DNA of 12,177 nucleotides from DASYUM01 sp036001225 (GCA_036001225.1 DASYUM010000102.1:1-12177); one strand, 5' to 3'; positions 5,777 through 12,177 are shown, counted from the first letter of the stretch. Notes: generated from the letters alone by a model not told the origin. Numbers and translations are program-made.

Positions 5777-7921
5777 ATGAGCGACGAGCCGAGCGCGCTC
5801 CGCGACGTCCGAGACGCGCTGACCGGGATCACTCGGCGGCTCGACGAGCTGGCGGCCCGGGTGGCCGGGTTGACCCCGGCGGCGGCCCGGGCGCCGATCG
5901 GGGAGCCGCTCGACGAGCCGGCGCGCCGGCAGCTGGCCGAGATCGAGAGCCTGCTCGCCGTCGGCCCCGGCCTCGGTCGCGACGCCGCCCTGCTCCTGGC
6001 CGTGGATCGCGTCATCCACCGCGCCGCCGCCGACTGCGCCGCGCTGTTCCTTCCCACGGCGGACGGCGACCTCGAGGCGGCGGTGGAGCGAGGCTTGGGT
6101 CCTGGGGTGCCGCGGCTTGCGCTCGGCGAAGGCATCGTGGGGCGCGCGTTTCTCGGCGGCGAGACGATCGTGGGAACCCCGGCCCATCAGGTGCGGGATT
6201 GGCTGCTCGGCGAGCACGGGCTCGAGCAAGCGCTGGCGGTGCCGGTGCGGCTGCCGGATCAGCCGTCCCTCGGCGTCCTCTTCGCGGGCCGCCGGCGGCC
6301 GACGGCCTTCGACGCGGCCGCGCTGGAGACGCTGATTCTTCTCGCCGACCGCGTGGCGCTCGTGCTCGGCGGCGCCGGCGGCGCGGGCGCCGCCAGCGCG
6401 CCCGCCGCCTTCACGACCGACCTCGACCTCGACCGCACCACCGCGGCGGTGGCACGGACACTGGCCCTCCGGCTCGGCGTGGCGCACCTGGCGGTGCTCC
6501 TCCTCGCCGACGACGGGCTGCGGGTCGGGGCCGGCGTCGGCGTCGCGGCCGACGCCGCGGCTCCCACGCCGGAGGCCGAGCCGCTCGCCACCGTGCTGCG
6601 GACCGGGAACCCGTGGATCGGGATGCCTCCCGCCGACGAGGCGCTCGCCGGCTTCCTCGGCGCGCCACCGCGCCTGGTGGCGCCGCTCCTGGCCGGGGGG
6701 CGCCCGGTCGGGCTCGTGGTGGCCGGCAGCCCGGCGCCGGTGACGCCGGCAGCGATCGCGGCCTGGCTCGAGCCGGCGGCGGTGGCCATCCGAAACGCAC
6801 GCCTTCACGCGGAGACGGTGGCGGCCCTGCGCCAGGCCCGGGAGATGGAGGCCGGCCCGGCGGCGCTGGCGTCCCCGGTCCGCGATCTCGGGGAGCTCCT
6901 GGCGGTGCTCCTGGCGCGCATCGGCCTGGTGCGCGAGCGCGTGGCCGATCCCGGACTGGCGGCCGACCTGGCGGTGGCCGAGGAGGCGGCCTGGCGCGCC
7001 GTGGAGACCATGCGGGCGGCCGTGGGCTTCGGCCCCGGCCGGCGAGGCGAGAGCCTGGCGCCGCTCGACGTGGGGGCGCTCGTCCGGTCCGTCGTCGAGG
7101 CGGCGCGCCGGCGGTGGGCCTCCCGGGGAGCGGTCGCGCCCGCGGTGGAGGTGGATCTGGAGCCGCTGCCGCCCGTGCGCGGGCACGCCGACGAGCTTCG
7201 CGACGCGCTGGACCATCTCCTCGAAAACGCGGCCGACGCGGTGGCGAGCGGTGGCGCCGTCACGGTGCGGGGCCGGTGGGACGGCGGCCGGCGGGTCGAG
7301 CTGCTGGTGCAGGACACCGGGAGCGGCATGGACGAGGCGGTGCGCCAACGCGCGCTCGAGCCCTTCTTCTCGACCAAGGGCGCCGGGCGGCTCGGGCTCG
7401 GATTGCCGGTCGTCCAGGCCATCCTGACCCGCCATGGCGGGACACTCGAGCTTCGAAGCGCGCCGGGACAGGGCACGACCGTGCGCCTCCTCGTCCCCAC
7501 CGCGACCGGGGTGCGTTCGGGGCCGGCCCCTGCCGGTGGCTCGACGGCGCGGGTGCTGGTCATCGAGGACGAGCCGGCGGTGCGGGAGGCGGTCGTCGGG
7601 CTGCTTCGCCAGCGCGGCTACCTCGCACTGGCCGCCGCCGACGGCGCCGAGGGGCTCGCGATGATCGAGCGGGAGGCCGTGGACGTCGTGTTCACCGACC
7701 TCGCGGTGGCGGCCGTCTCGGGCTTCGACGTCGCGCGCGCCGTGAAGCGGCTGCGACCGGGGACCCCGGTCGTCCTCATCACGGGCTGGCCGGGACGCCT
7801 GGACCGGGAGGAGGTAGCGGCCAGCGGCATCGACCGCGTGATCGAGAAGCCGGTCGGCGCCGCCGAGGTGTTCGCCGCGCTGGAATCGGCGCTCGGCGCG
7901 CGCCGGGAGAAGCCGGCCTGA
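5777..7921 (+). CDS. GAF-GAF hybrid histidine kinase/receiver, phosphoacceptor His apparently lost, 714 aa
   Basis: A cytosolic signalling protein with no membrane segments. Domains in order: N-terminal amphipathic helix (1-60); two GAF-like sensor domains (about 60-197 and 215-340) joined by a Gly/Ala-rich linker; a degenerate dimerisation/phosphoacceptor helix pair (358-418); a HATPase domain (about 425-575) with N box HLLENAADAV (N484), G1 DTGSGM (513-518), EPFFSTKG and G2 GRLGLGL (538-543); and a C-terminal receiver (592-708) with acidic pair E597-D598, phospho-Asp D641 (FTDLAV), T669 and K691. The H box, usually A-H-D-F-N-N-L-L in this NtrB-like subfamily, reads V-R-D-L-G-E-L-L with R369 at the histidine position. 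ATP-binding motifs and the receiver remain intact. Start ATG 5777 has a weak ribosome site and is probably coupled to thrC. It may be a pseudokinase scaffold, or may be phosphorylated by another kinase. Confidence 0.85.
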   Translation: MSDEPSALRDVRDALTGITRRLDELAARVAGLTPAAARAPIGEPLDEPARRQLAEIESLLAVGPGLGRDAALLLAVDRVIHRAAADCAALFLPTADGDLEAAVERGLGPGVPRLALGEGIVGRAFLGGETIVGTPAHQVRDWLLGEHGLEQALAVPVRLPDQPSLGVLFAGRRRPTAFDAAALETLILLADRVALVLGGAGGAGAASAPAAFTTDLDLDRTTAAVARTLALRLGVAHLAVLLLADDGLRVGAGVGVAADAAAPTPEAEPLATVLRTGNPWIGMPPADEALAGFLGAPPRLVAPLLAGGRPVGLVVAGSPAPVTPAAIAAWLEPAAVAIRNARLHAETVAALRQAREMEAGPAALASPVRDLGELLAVLLARIGLVRERVADPGLAADLAVAEEAAWRAVETMRAAVGFGPGRRGESLAPLDVGALVRSVVEAARRRWASRGAVAPAVEVDLEPLPPVRGHADELRDALDHLLENAADAVASGGAVTVRGRWDGGRRVELLVQDTGSGMDEAVRQRALEPFFSTKGAGRLGLGLPVVQAILTRHGGTLELRSAPGQGTTVRLLVPTATGVRSGPAPAGGSTARVLVIEDEPAVREAVVGLLRQRGYLALAAADGAEGLAMIEREAVDVVFTDLAVAAVSGFDVARAVKRLRPGTPVVLITGWPGRLDREEVAASGIDRVIEKPVGAAEVFAALESALGARREKPA
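7905..7912 (+). promoter_or_regulatory. Ribosome binding site supporting a CTG start
   Basis: GGGAGAAG, 5 nt before CTG 7918, inside the last codons of the kinase-like gene. It supports initiation at 7918 although no ATG, GTG or TTG is available there. Confidence 0.55.
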
Positions 7922-8874
7922 CCGTCCGACTGGCGGCGATCGACCTCGGTAGCAACACGATCCGCCTGCTGGTGGCCGACGCCGACGAGGAGAGCGGGCT
8001 TCACCCCGTCCACGGCGAGCAGGTGGTGGCCCGGCTCGGCGAGGGACTCCATCGCACGGGCGTCCTCCGGCCCGACGCGATGGCTCGGGCGCTGGCGGCG
8101 GTGGAGGCATACCGGGATCGGGCCCGTGGATTCGGCGCCGAACGACTGCTCGTCGTCGCCACCGCCGCCGTGCGCGAGGCCGGAAATCGGGAGGAGTTCG
8201 TGGGCCGCCTCGCCGACGAGCTCGGTCTCGTGGTTCGGGTGGTCAGCGGCGACGAGGAGGCGCGGCTCGCGCTCCTCGGCGTCGCCGCGGGGCTTCCGCC
8301 GGAGACCGCGCGGGACCGGTCGTCGTACGCGGTCCTGGACGTCGGAGGCGGCAGCACCGAGCTGATTGTGGCCCGGGGCGCCCGCTACCTCGCCGCCGTC
8401 AGCGTGCGTCTCGGCGTGGTGCCGCTGGTCGAGCGCTTCCTGCACGCCGACCCGGTGGACTGGGCGGAGTATGCGGCCTGCGCCGACCATGTCTCCGCGC
8501 GGCTGGCGGCCGAAGCATGGTCCGAGCTGCGCCCGCTTGCACCCCGGCTCCTGGTGGGCACCGCGGGCACGATCACGACGCTGGCCGCGCTCGACCTGGG
8601 ACTGGCCAGCTACGCCCCGTCGCGGGTTCAAGGCCATCGGCTGACGGGGGAGGCGATCCGGCGGCTCCTCTCCCGGCTGGGGGCGCTGCACGTCGCCGAG
8701 CGGGCGCGCCTCCCCTGTCTGGAGCCGGGCCGCGCCGACCTCATCATCCCCGGGATCGCGGTCGTGCTCGCGGTGCTCGCCGGCCTCGGCCTCGATGAGC
8801 TGACGGTCTCCGACAGTGGGCTGCGCGAGGGGATCCTGTTGGACGCCGTCGGCTGGACTCCGCCAGCCGACTGA
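7918..8874 (+). CDS. Ppx/GppA family phosphatase (exopolyphosphatase or pppGpp phosphohydrolase), short form, 318 aa
   Basis: Hydrolyses polyphosphate or pppGpp; cytosolic, ASKHA fold. The first phosphate loop AIDLGSNTIRLLVAD (7-21) lies at the extreme N-terminus. Next are VVATAAVREAGN (79-90), VVSGDEEARLALLG (108-121) carrying the catalytic glutamate (E113 or E114), and the second phosphate loop AVLDVGGGSTELIVA (138-152). The GTAGTITTLAAL segment (214-225) and the C-terminal VSDSGLREGILLDA (297-310) are family hallmarks. At 318 residues it lacks the C-terminal HD-like domain of long Ppx/GppA proteins. The first in-frame ordinary start (GTG 7972) would delete the phosphate loop, so CTG 7918, overlapping the upstream TGA in CTGA and preceded by GGGAGAAG, is the most likely start. 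Which substrate it prefers cannot be told from sequence. Confidence 0.88.
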   Translation: MTVRLAAIDLGSNTIRLLVADADEESGLHPVHGEQVVARLGEGLHRTGVLRPDAMARALAAVEAYRDRARGFGAERLLVVATAAVREAGNREEFVGRLADELGLVVRVVSGDEEARLALLGVAAGLPPETARDRSSYAVLDVGGGSTELIVARGARYLAAVSVRLGVVPLVERFLHADPVDWAEYAACADHVSARLAAEAWSELRPLAPRLLVGTAGTITTLAALDLGLASYAPSRVQGHRLTGEAIRRLLSRLGALHVAERARLPCLEPGRADLIIPGIAVVLAVLAGLGLDELTVSDSGLREGILLDAVGWTPPAD

Positions 8875-8925
8875 TGGTCGTCGTCGAACGCACCGTCGGG
8901 GCCTCAGGCCTGGCCGGGCGGGCGG

Positions 8926-8931
8926 TACAAT
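8926..8931 (+). promoter_or_regulatory. Possible -10 element upstream of the first Arg-rich gene
   Basis: TACAAT (5 of 6) in a local AT-rich patch (8926-8944), but the -35 position (8903-8908, CTCAGG) is poor. A palindrome GGCCT-C-AGGCC (8900-8910) overlaps that position and could bind an activator or repressor. Apart from this, 8875-9017 holds nothing I can assign. Confidence 0.3.
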
Positions 8932-9017
8932 ACTTGCTACAAACCGGCGCCCGCCAGTCGCCGCGCCCGGTGCAGGCCTGCCGTGCGGGGCGTGAGCGCG
9001 CCGGCCAGTGAGGCGTC

Positions 9018-9326
9018 ATGGCGAGGATGAAGTCCCGCACCGCTCGCTCCCGCCGGAGACGGGGCGAGAAGCCACTGGCGAGGGCCCCCGAGGCCTCGGC
9101 GGCGGCGAGGGCCGTGAGCCGGCTCCGCGGCATCGATCTGCCCGCGCGCCTGCAGGCCGTGCTCAGCGCCGCCGAAGCAGTGATCACCGAGACCCGGCGC
9201 GTGATCCAGGTCGTGCGCCGGGACATGACTCGGCAGCGCGCGGCCACGCGTCTGGTGCTGACGGGGCGACCTTCCGGGCGCCGGCGGCGCGGCCGCGCCC
9301 CCCGGCGGCGGCGTACTCGTAAGTAG
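9018..9326 (+). CDS. Arginine-rich small basic protein, 102 aa
   Basis: Not a family I recognise. About 30 of 102 residues are Arg and 3 Lys, against 6 acidic residues. Basic, probably disordered tails (MARMKSRTARSRRRRGEK at 1-18; about 84-102) flank a helical core GIDLPARLQAVLSAAEAVI and TRRVIQVVRRDM (38-70), whose hydrophobics are spaced like an amphipathic helix. This architecture would fit a nucleic-acid binding or nucleoid-compacting protein; that is inference. ATG 9018 is preceded by GTGAGG (9008-9013) 4 nt upstream. GC-rich DNA can produce spurious Arg-rich frames, but the well-formed helix, ribosome site and isolated position argue for a gene. A second short basic ORF follows 111 nt later. 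Confidence 0.55.
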   Translation: MARMKSRTARSRRRRGEKPLARAPEASAAARAVSRLRGIDLPARLQAVLSAAEAVITETRRVIQVVRRDMTRQRAATRLVLTGRPSGRRRRGRAPRRRRTRK

Positions 9327-9384
9327 AATCCCTGACCCCGGGCGCAGCATTACAGTGTCCCATCGAAAGACGTCAGGGAATCGA
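9324..9384. repeat. Imperfect inverted repeat between the two Arg-rich ORFs
   Basis: GAATCCCTGAC (9326-9336) matches the reverse complement of GTCAGGGAATC (9372-9382) at 10 of 11 positions, separated by 35 nt; extending to 13 bp gives 11 matches. It begins at the stop codon of the upstream ORF. It could be a long-looped RNA hairpin or a pair of operator half-sites for the downstream ORF. Confidence 0.35.
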
Positions 9385-9437
9385 TCAAATCTCCTTCCGA
9401 CCGCTTGCGGCACCCGCCTTGCACCTGTCCACCGGGC

Positions 9438-9686
9438 ATGGCGCGTCCTAGACGAAAGACGCGGCAAAACGATCTGCCCTCGGCGCTCCGCAGCCTCGAG
9501 CGGGCGCTCAGGCGCCTACGGCGGGAGGTCGAGCGGCTCCGTGAGCTGCGGCCACATCGGCGCGCGCGCCGTCGGCGCGGGCGGCGGGCGCCGAAGGAGC
9601 GACGCCCGTCCCCGGCAGGACGTCACCGGTTCGGGTTCGTCCCACATGGGAATGGGACGATCCCCGCCCTGCTCCCGCTCTGCTGA
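9438..9686 (+). CDS. Arginine-rich short coiled-coil protein, 82 aa
   Basis: Unknown function. Like the preceding ORF it opens with MAR and is strongly basic (25 Arg, 2 Lys). Residues 17-37 show a regular heptad pattern, with hydrophobics at 17, 20, 24, 27, 31, 34 and 37 (3-4-3-4 spacing) in SLERALRRLRREVERLREL, a good dimeric coiled-coil signature unlikely in random frame noise. An Arg-rich block follows (41-56). The last 20 residues look less protein-like and their DNA contains a hairpin, so the true end or reading frame may differ. The ribosome site is weak (ACCGGGC just before ATG 9438). An alternative is non-coding intergenic DNA. Confidence 0.4.
   Translation: MARPRRKTRQNDLPSALRSLERALRRLRREVERLRELRPHRRARRRRGRRAPKERRPSPAGRHRFGFVPHGNGTIPALLPLC
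9637..9660 (+). other. Hairpin near the end of the second Arg-rich ORF
   Basis: TCGTCCCA (9637-9644) pairs perfectly with TGGGACGA (9653-9660) around an 8-nt loop. No T tract follows. It may be a weak terminator or processing hairpin if the ORF is shorter than drawn. The remainder to 9721 is GC-rich with nothing assigned. Confidence 0.3.
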
Positions 9687-9721
9687 CCGGCGGCGGCGCC
9701 GCGCGCCGCAGCTCCCGCCCG

Positions 9722-9750
9722 TTGCCTCCCCCCGTCGTGCCTGCTAGACT
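9722..9750 (+). promoter_or_regulatory. Predicted promoter of the proline dehydrogenase/AcnX operon
   Basis: TTGCCT (9722-9727, 4 of 6), a 17-nt spacer, then TAGACT (9745-9750, 4 of 6) with TG one base upstream (9742-9743): an extended -10 promoter. The predicted leader to GTG 9792 is about 35 nt and includes AGGAGA. Confidence 0.55.
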
Positions 9751-9791
9751 GAGCGTCGCACCACCGTCTCACCCCAGTCACAGGAGAGCAC

Positions 9792-10721
9792 GTGCTCCGG
9801 AGCGCGCTCCTCCAGCTCGCGACCAAGCCCGCCATCGGACGGGCGATGGACCGCCTGCCGTTCTCCAAACGTCTCGTCCGCCGATTCGTCGCGGGGGAGC
9901 GGGTCGAGGACGCGCTGGCCGTGCTCGCCCGGCTCGACGCCGCCGGCTACCACTCGGCCGTGACCTATCTCGGGGAGAACGTCACCACCCCCAAGGCGGC
10001 CCGGGCCGCTGCCGACATCTACTGCACGCTGCTCGACGAGATCCACCGCCGGCGACTCCGCACCACGCCGTCGCTCAAGCTGACCCACCTCGGCCTCGAC
10101 CTCGGCGAGGCGATCGCCCTCGAGAACGTCGAGCGCGTCCTGGATCGGGCCGGTGGCACCTGGATCTGGTTCGACATGGAGGGGAGCGCCTACACCGAGC
10201 GCACGCTGGCGTTCTACCGGCGGATACGCCAGCGCTGGTCGAACGTGGCCTGTGTCGTCCAGGCCTACCTCTACCGGACCGAGGCCGACGTCAGGGCGCT
10301 GCTCGCGGGCCCGGGCCACCCCCTCCGCGTCCGACTTTGCAAGGGCGCCTACCGGGAGCCGCCCACCCTCGCGTTCCCGGGCAAGCCCGACGTGGACCGC
10401 AACTACGCGCGGCTGGCCGGCCTGCTCCTCTCCCCAGCTGCCCAACGGGCCCAGGCGTACCCCGGGTTCGCGACGCACGACGAGCGGTTGATCCGGGTGC
10501 TGCTCGACAAAACGCGCGAGCTGAGCGTCGCCCCCGACCGTTTCGAGTTCCAGATGCTGTACGGGATCCGGCCCGACCTGCACGCGGTCGTGCGCGACGC
10601 CGGCGCCCGGCTGCGGGTGCTGGTCCCCTTCGGTGAGGACTGGTACGGCTACTTCGTGCGCCGCCTCGCCGAGCGGCCGGCCAACCTCCTCTTCCTCGTG
10701 CGCAACCTCGTCCGCCGGTGA
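9792..10721 (+). CDS. Proline dehydrogenase, monofunctional, 309 aa
   Basis: FAD enzyme oxidising L-proline to pyrroline-5-carboxylate and passing electrons to quinone at the membrane; first step of proline catabolism. Family motifs are all present: SLKLTHLGLD (94-103, K96), WFDMEGS (126-132), QAYL (157-160), RLCKGAYRE (181-189), FATHD (226-230), EFQMLYGIR (252-260), and VPFGEDWYGYFVRRLAERPAN (278-298), whose R290-R291 bind the proline carboxylate. Length (309 aa) equals the stand-alone PutB/FadM-type enzymes rather than bifunctional PutA, so a separate P5C dehydrogenase is needed. Start GTG 9792 has AGGAGA (9782-9787) 4 nt upstream. Ten bases separate it from the AcnX large-subunit gene, so both are likely on one mRNA from the promoter at 9722. 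Confidence 0.95.
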   Translation: MLRSALLQLATKPAIGRAMDRLPFSKRLVRRFVAGERVEDALAVLARLDAAGYHSAVTYLGENVTTPKAARAAADIYCTLLDEIHRRRLRTTPSLKLTHLGLDLGEAIALENVERVLDRAGGTWIWFDMEGSAYTERTLAFYRRIRQRWSNVACVVQAYLYRTEADVRALLAGPGHPLRVRLCKGAYREPPTLAFPGKPDVDRNYARLAGLLLSPAAQRAQAYPGFATHDERLIRVLLDKTRELSVAPDRFEFQMLYGIRPDLHAVVRDAGARLRVLVPFGEDWYGYFVRRLAERPANLLFLVRNLVRR

Positions 10722-10731
10722 CGGGCCGGGC

Positions 10732-11991
10732 ATGGAGCTGACGCGGGAAGAGCGGGCCTGGCTCGACGGCGGCAGCGGCGAAGCCACGCGCCTCGCGCTC
10801 GACCTCGTAGTCCGGGTGGGGCGCCTGTTCGGCGCCGAGCGGCTGCTCCCGATCACCCAGGCCCACGTCGACGCCTGCCTCTACACCAACGACGCCGGGC
10901 TCGAGTTCGCCGAGCGGCTGGCCGCCCTCGAGGCGCGGGTGCGGGTGCCGACGACACTCAACGTGACCGCCCGCGACATCCGGCGCTGGGAAGCGTTCCG
11001 CGTCCCGCCGGCGTGGGCCGAGAAGAGCCGCCGGCTGGAAGCGGCCTACCAGGCGCTCGGCTGCCTGCCGACCTGGACCTGCGCGCCCTACGAGCACGGG
11101 CTGGTCCCCCGCTTCGGCGAGCAGGTGGCGTGGGGGGAATCGAACGCCGTCGCCTACGTCAACACCGTGATCGGCGCCCGGACGAACCGCTACGCCGATT
11201 TCCTCGACGTGGCCTGCGCGATCACCGGCCGGGCGCCCGCCTTCGGCCTTCACCTCGACCGGCCCCGGCGCGGCCAGGTGCTGGTCGAGTTGGACGAGAT
11301 TCCGGCCGCCCTCCGCGCCCACCCGAGCCTCTACCCCGTCCTCGGCTACCACCTCGGCTCGCTGATCGGCGAGCGGGTGCCGGTGGTGGACGGCCTCCCG
11401 GCCACGGTCCGGGCGGTCGACGTCAAGGCGTTCTGCGCGGCGGCCGCGACGTCGGGCGCCCTCGCCCTGGCCCACCTGGTCGGGATCACGCCGGAAGCGC
11501 CGACGCGGGAGGCGGCCTTCCAGGGTGACCGTGCCGAGGAGACCGTGGGGGTGACGCTGGCCGAGCTGCGCGCGGCACGCGAGCGGCTGTCGCAGGCCGC
11601 CGTGGACGGAGCCGACTTCGTCAAGCTCGGCTGCCCCCACCTCTCTCTCGGCGAGGCAGTGGAGGTGGCCGAGCGGTGCCAGGGGCGGCGGGTGCGGCGC
11701 GACGTGGAGGTCTGGGTCTCGACCAGCCGCGCCGTCGCTCACCGGCTGGCCGAGTCGGGCCACCTGGCGGCGCTGGAAGCGGCCGGGGTTCGCTTGCTCA
11801 CCGACACCTGCGCCATGACCACCCGCATCGACGCCTGGGGCTTCTCGCACATGCTGACCAACTCCGGGAAGCAGGCCCACTACGCCGCCGCCAGCGGTCT
11901 CGAGGTGACCCTGGCCTCGCTCGACGACTGCGTGGCCTACGCGCTGGGAGACGGGATGGGGGAGGGGGAGGCCGCGCTGTGGGGGAACTGA
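10732..11991 (+). CDS. Aconitase X (AcnX) large catalytic subunit, 419 aa
   Basis: An iron-sulfur dehydratase of the aconitase superfamily (former DUF521). Motifs seen: ITQAHVDACLYTNDAG (41-56), TLNVTARD (75-82), CLPTWTCAPYEHGLVP (111-126), WGESNAVAYVNTVIGARTN (134-152), ACAITGR (161-167), KLGCPHLSLGE (298-308) and TDTCAMTT (357-364). C117, C301 and C360 are the likely cluster ligands (inferred from conservation, not measured). AcnX enzymes are known as cis-3-hydroxy-L-proline dehydratases (type II) or archaeal mevalonate 5-phosphate dehydratases (type I). Because proline dehydrogenase lies directly upstream, the hydroxyproline activity, as a two-subunit type IIb enzyme, is the more likely. 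Start ATG 10732, 10 nt after the upstream stop, has only a weak ribosome site and is probably coupled. Its end overlaps the small-subunit start by 13 nt. Confidence 0.92.
   Translation: MELTREERAWLDGGSGEATRLALDLVVRVGRLFGAERLLPITQAHVDACLYTNDAGLEFAERLAALEARVRVPTTLNVTARDIRRWEAFRVPPAWAEKSRRLEAAYQALGCLPTWTCAPYEHGLVPRFGEQVAWGESNAVAYVNTVIGARTNRYADFLDVACAITGRAPAFGLHLDRPRRGQVLVELDEIPAALRAHPSLYPVLGYHLGSLIGERVPVVDGLPATVRAVDVKAFCAAAATSGALALAHLVGITPEAPTREAAFQGDRAEETVGVTLAELRAARERLSQAAVDGADFVKLGCPHLSLGEAVEVAERCQGRRVRRDVEVWVSTSRAVAHRLAESGHLAALEAAGVRLLTDTCAMTTRIDAWGFSHMLTNSGKQAHYAAASGLEVTLASLDDCVAYALGDGMGEGEAALWGN
11967..11971 (+). promoter_or_regulatory. Ribosome binding site of the AcnX small subunit
   Basis: GGAGG within a G-rich run, 7 nt before GTG 11979 and inside the large-subunit coding region; it decides the overlapping GTG start. 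Confidence 0.65.
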
Positions 11992-12177
11992 ACGCGGGCG
12001 AGACCGAGCGGTGGGCGGCGGCGCCGGTCATCGCCGGCCGCGCCGAAGGGCCGGCGCTGGTCTCGACCGAGGCCCTGTCCTTCTGGGGGGACGTGGATCC
12101 CGCCACCGGCCGCGTGACCAATCCGCGTCACGTCCTCTTTGGGGAGCGGCTGGCCGGCCGCGTCCTCGTGCTGCCCA
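11979..12177 (+). CDS. Aconitase X small (swivel) subunit, 5' part
   Basis: The swivel domain (former DUF126) that closes over the large subunit's active site and supplies substrate-binding residues. Sixty-six codons are visible before the window ends. The family signature is clear: VIAGRAEGPALVSTEALSFW (16-35), GDVDPATGRVTNPRHVLFGE (36-55) and LAGRVLVLP (57 on), which in complete proteins leads into a catalytic-serine loop not seen here. GTG 11979 overlaps the end of the large-subunit gene by 13 nt and has GGAGG 7 nt upstream, so the two subunits are translationally coupled. The separate gene distinguishes this from one-chain AcnX enzymes. Confidence 0.9.
   Translation, partial: MGELNAGETERWAAAPVIAGRAEGPALVSTEALSFWGDVDPATGRVTNPRHVLFGERLAGRVLVLP

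Noticed and set aside
6199..7917. Possible long N-terminal extension or fusion of the Ppx/GppA protein
   Set aside because: The Ppx frame stays open upstream through the kinase gene, but the translation is Gly/Arg/Ala shadow; the family phosphate loop normally lies at the N-terminus, and a ribosome site precedes 7918.
5720..8110. 796-codon minus-strand open frame opposite the kinase-like gene
   Set aside because: Antisense shadow; runs across a gene boundary, has no domain features, while the plus strand carries GAF, HATPase and receiver motifs.
8744..9467. Minus-strand open frames opposite the first Arg-rich ORF
   Set aside because: No ribosome site and no amphipathic or conserved pattern; they run into the Ppx gene end. 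The plus-strand ORF has a better start and helix pattern.
1..12177. CRISPR arrays, IS elements, att sites, tRNA or rRNA genes
   Set aside because: No regular repeat-spacer pattern, transposase motif, terminal repeats or tRNA-like cloverleaf was seen by eye.

Overview
The window is about 70% GC and almost fully coding. High GC, a B12-dependent ribonucleotide reductase, a short Ppx/GppA phosphatase and a two-subunit aconitase X beside proline dehydrogenase would fit an uncultivated soil or sediment lineage such as Rokubacteria/Methylomirabilota. That placement is inference from gene content and composition; no rRNA or marker gene is present to confirm it.

Layout: (1) 2-1438, the 3' part of nrdJ, followed by two GC-rich hairpins. 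(2) 1655-2272, two small convergent genes of unknown function, each with a sigma70-like promoter ending 10 nt before the start codon (possible leaderless mRNAs). (3) 2399-4015, a polytopic permease distantly like the NCS2 family. (4) 4146-4592, a single-gene unit for a secreted mono-heme cytochrome c, with its own promoter, a strong Shine-Dalgarno and an intrinsic terminator. (5) 4675-8874, a tight three-gene run: threonine synthase, a GAF-GAF-kinase-receiver protein whose phosphoacceptor histidine appears replaced by arginine, and a Ppx/GppA phosphatase that overlaps it and seems to start at CTG. (6) 8875-9791, a less dense region with two short, very arginine-rich ORFs and an inverted repeat. 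(7) 9792-12177, an operon of proline dehydrogenase, the AcnX large (catalytic) subunit and the start of the AcnX small (swivel) subunit, cut by the window end.

How genes may work together: proline dehydrogenase plus two-subunit AcnX most simply suggests catabolism of cis-3-hydroxy-L-proline via pyrroline-2-carboxylate and proline to P5C; the reductase and P5C dehydrogenase would have to lie elsewhere. The kinase-like protein and Ppx/GppA phosphatase look translationally coupled, suggesting a link between a degenerate phosphorelay protein and polyphosphate or (p)ppGpp metabolism. No mobile element, CRISPR array, tRNA or rRNA was seen. I found no clear new defence or mobile system; the best leads are the histidine-less kinase coupled to the phosphatase, and the arginine-rich small proteins.
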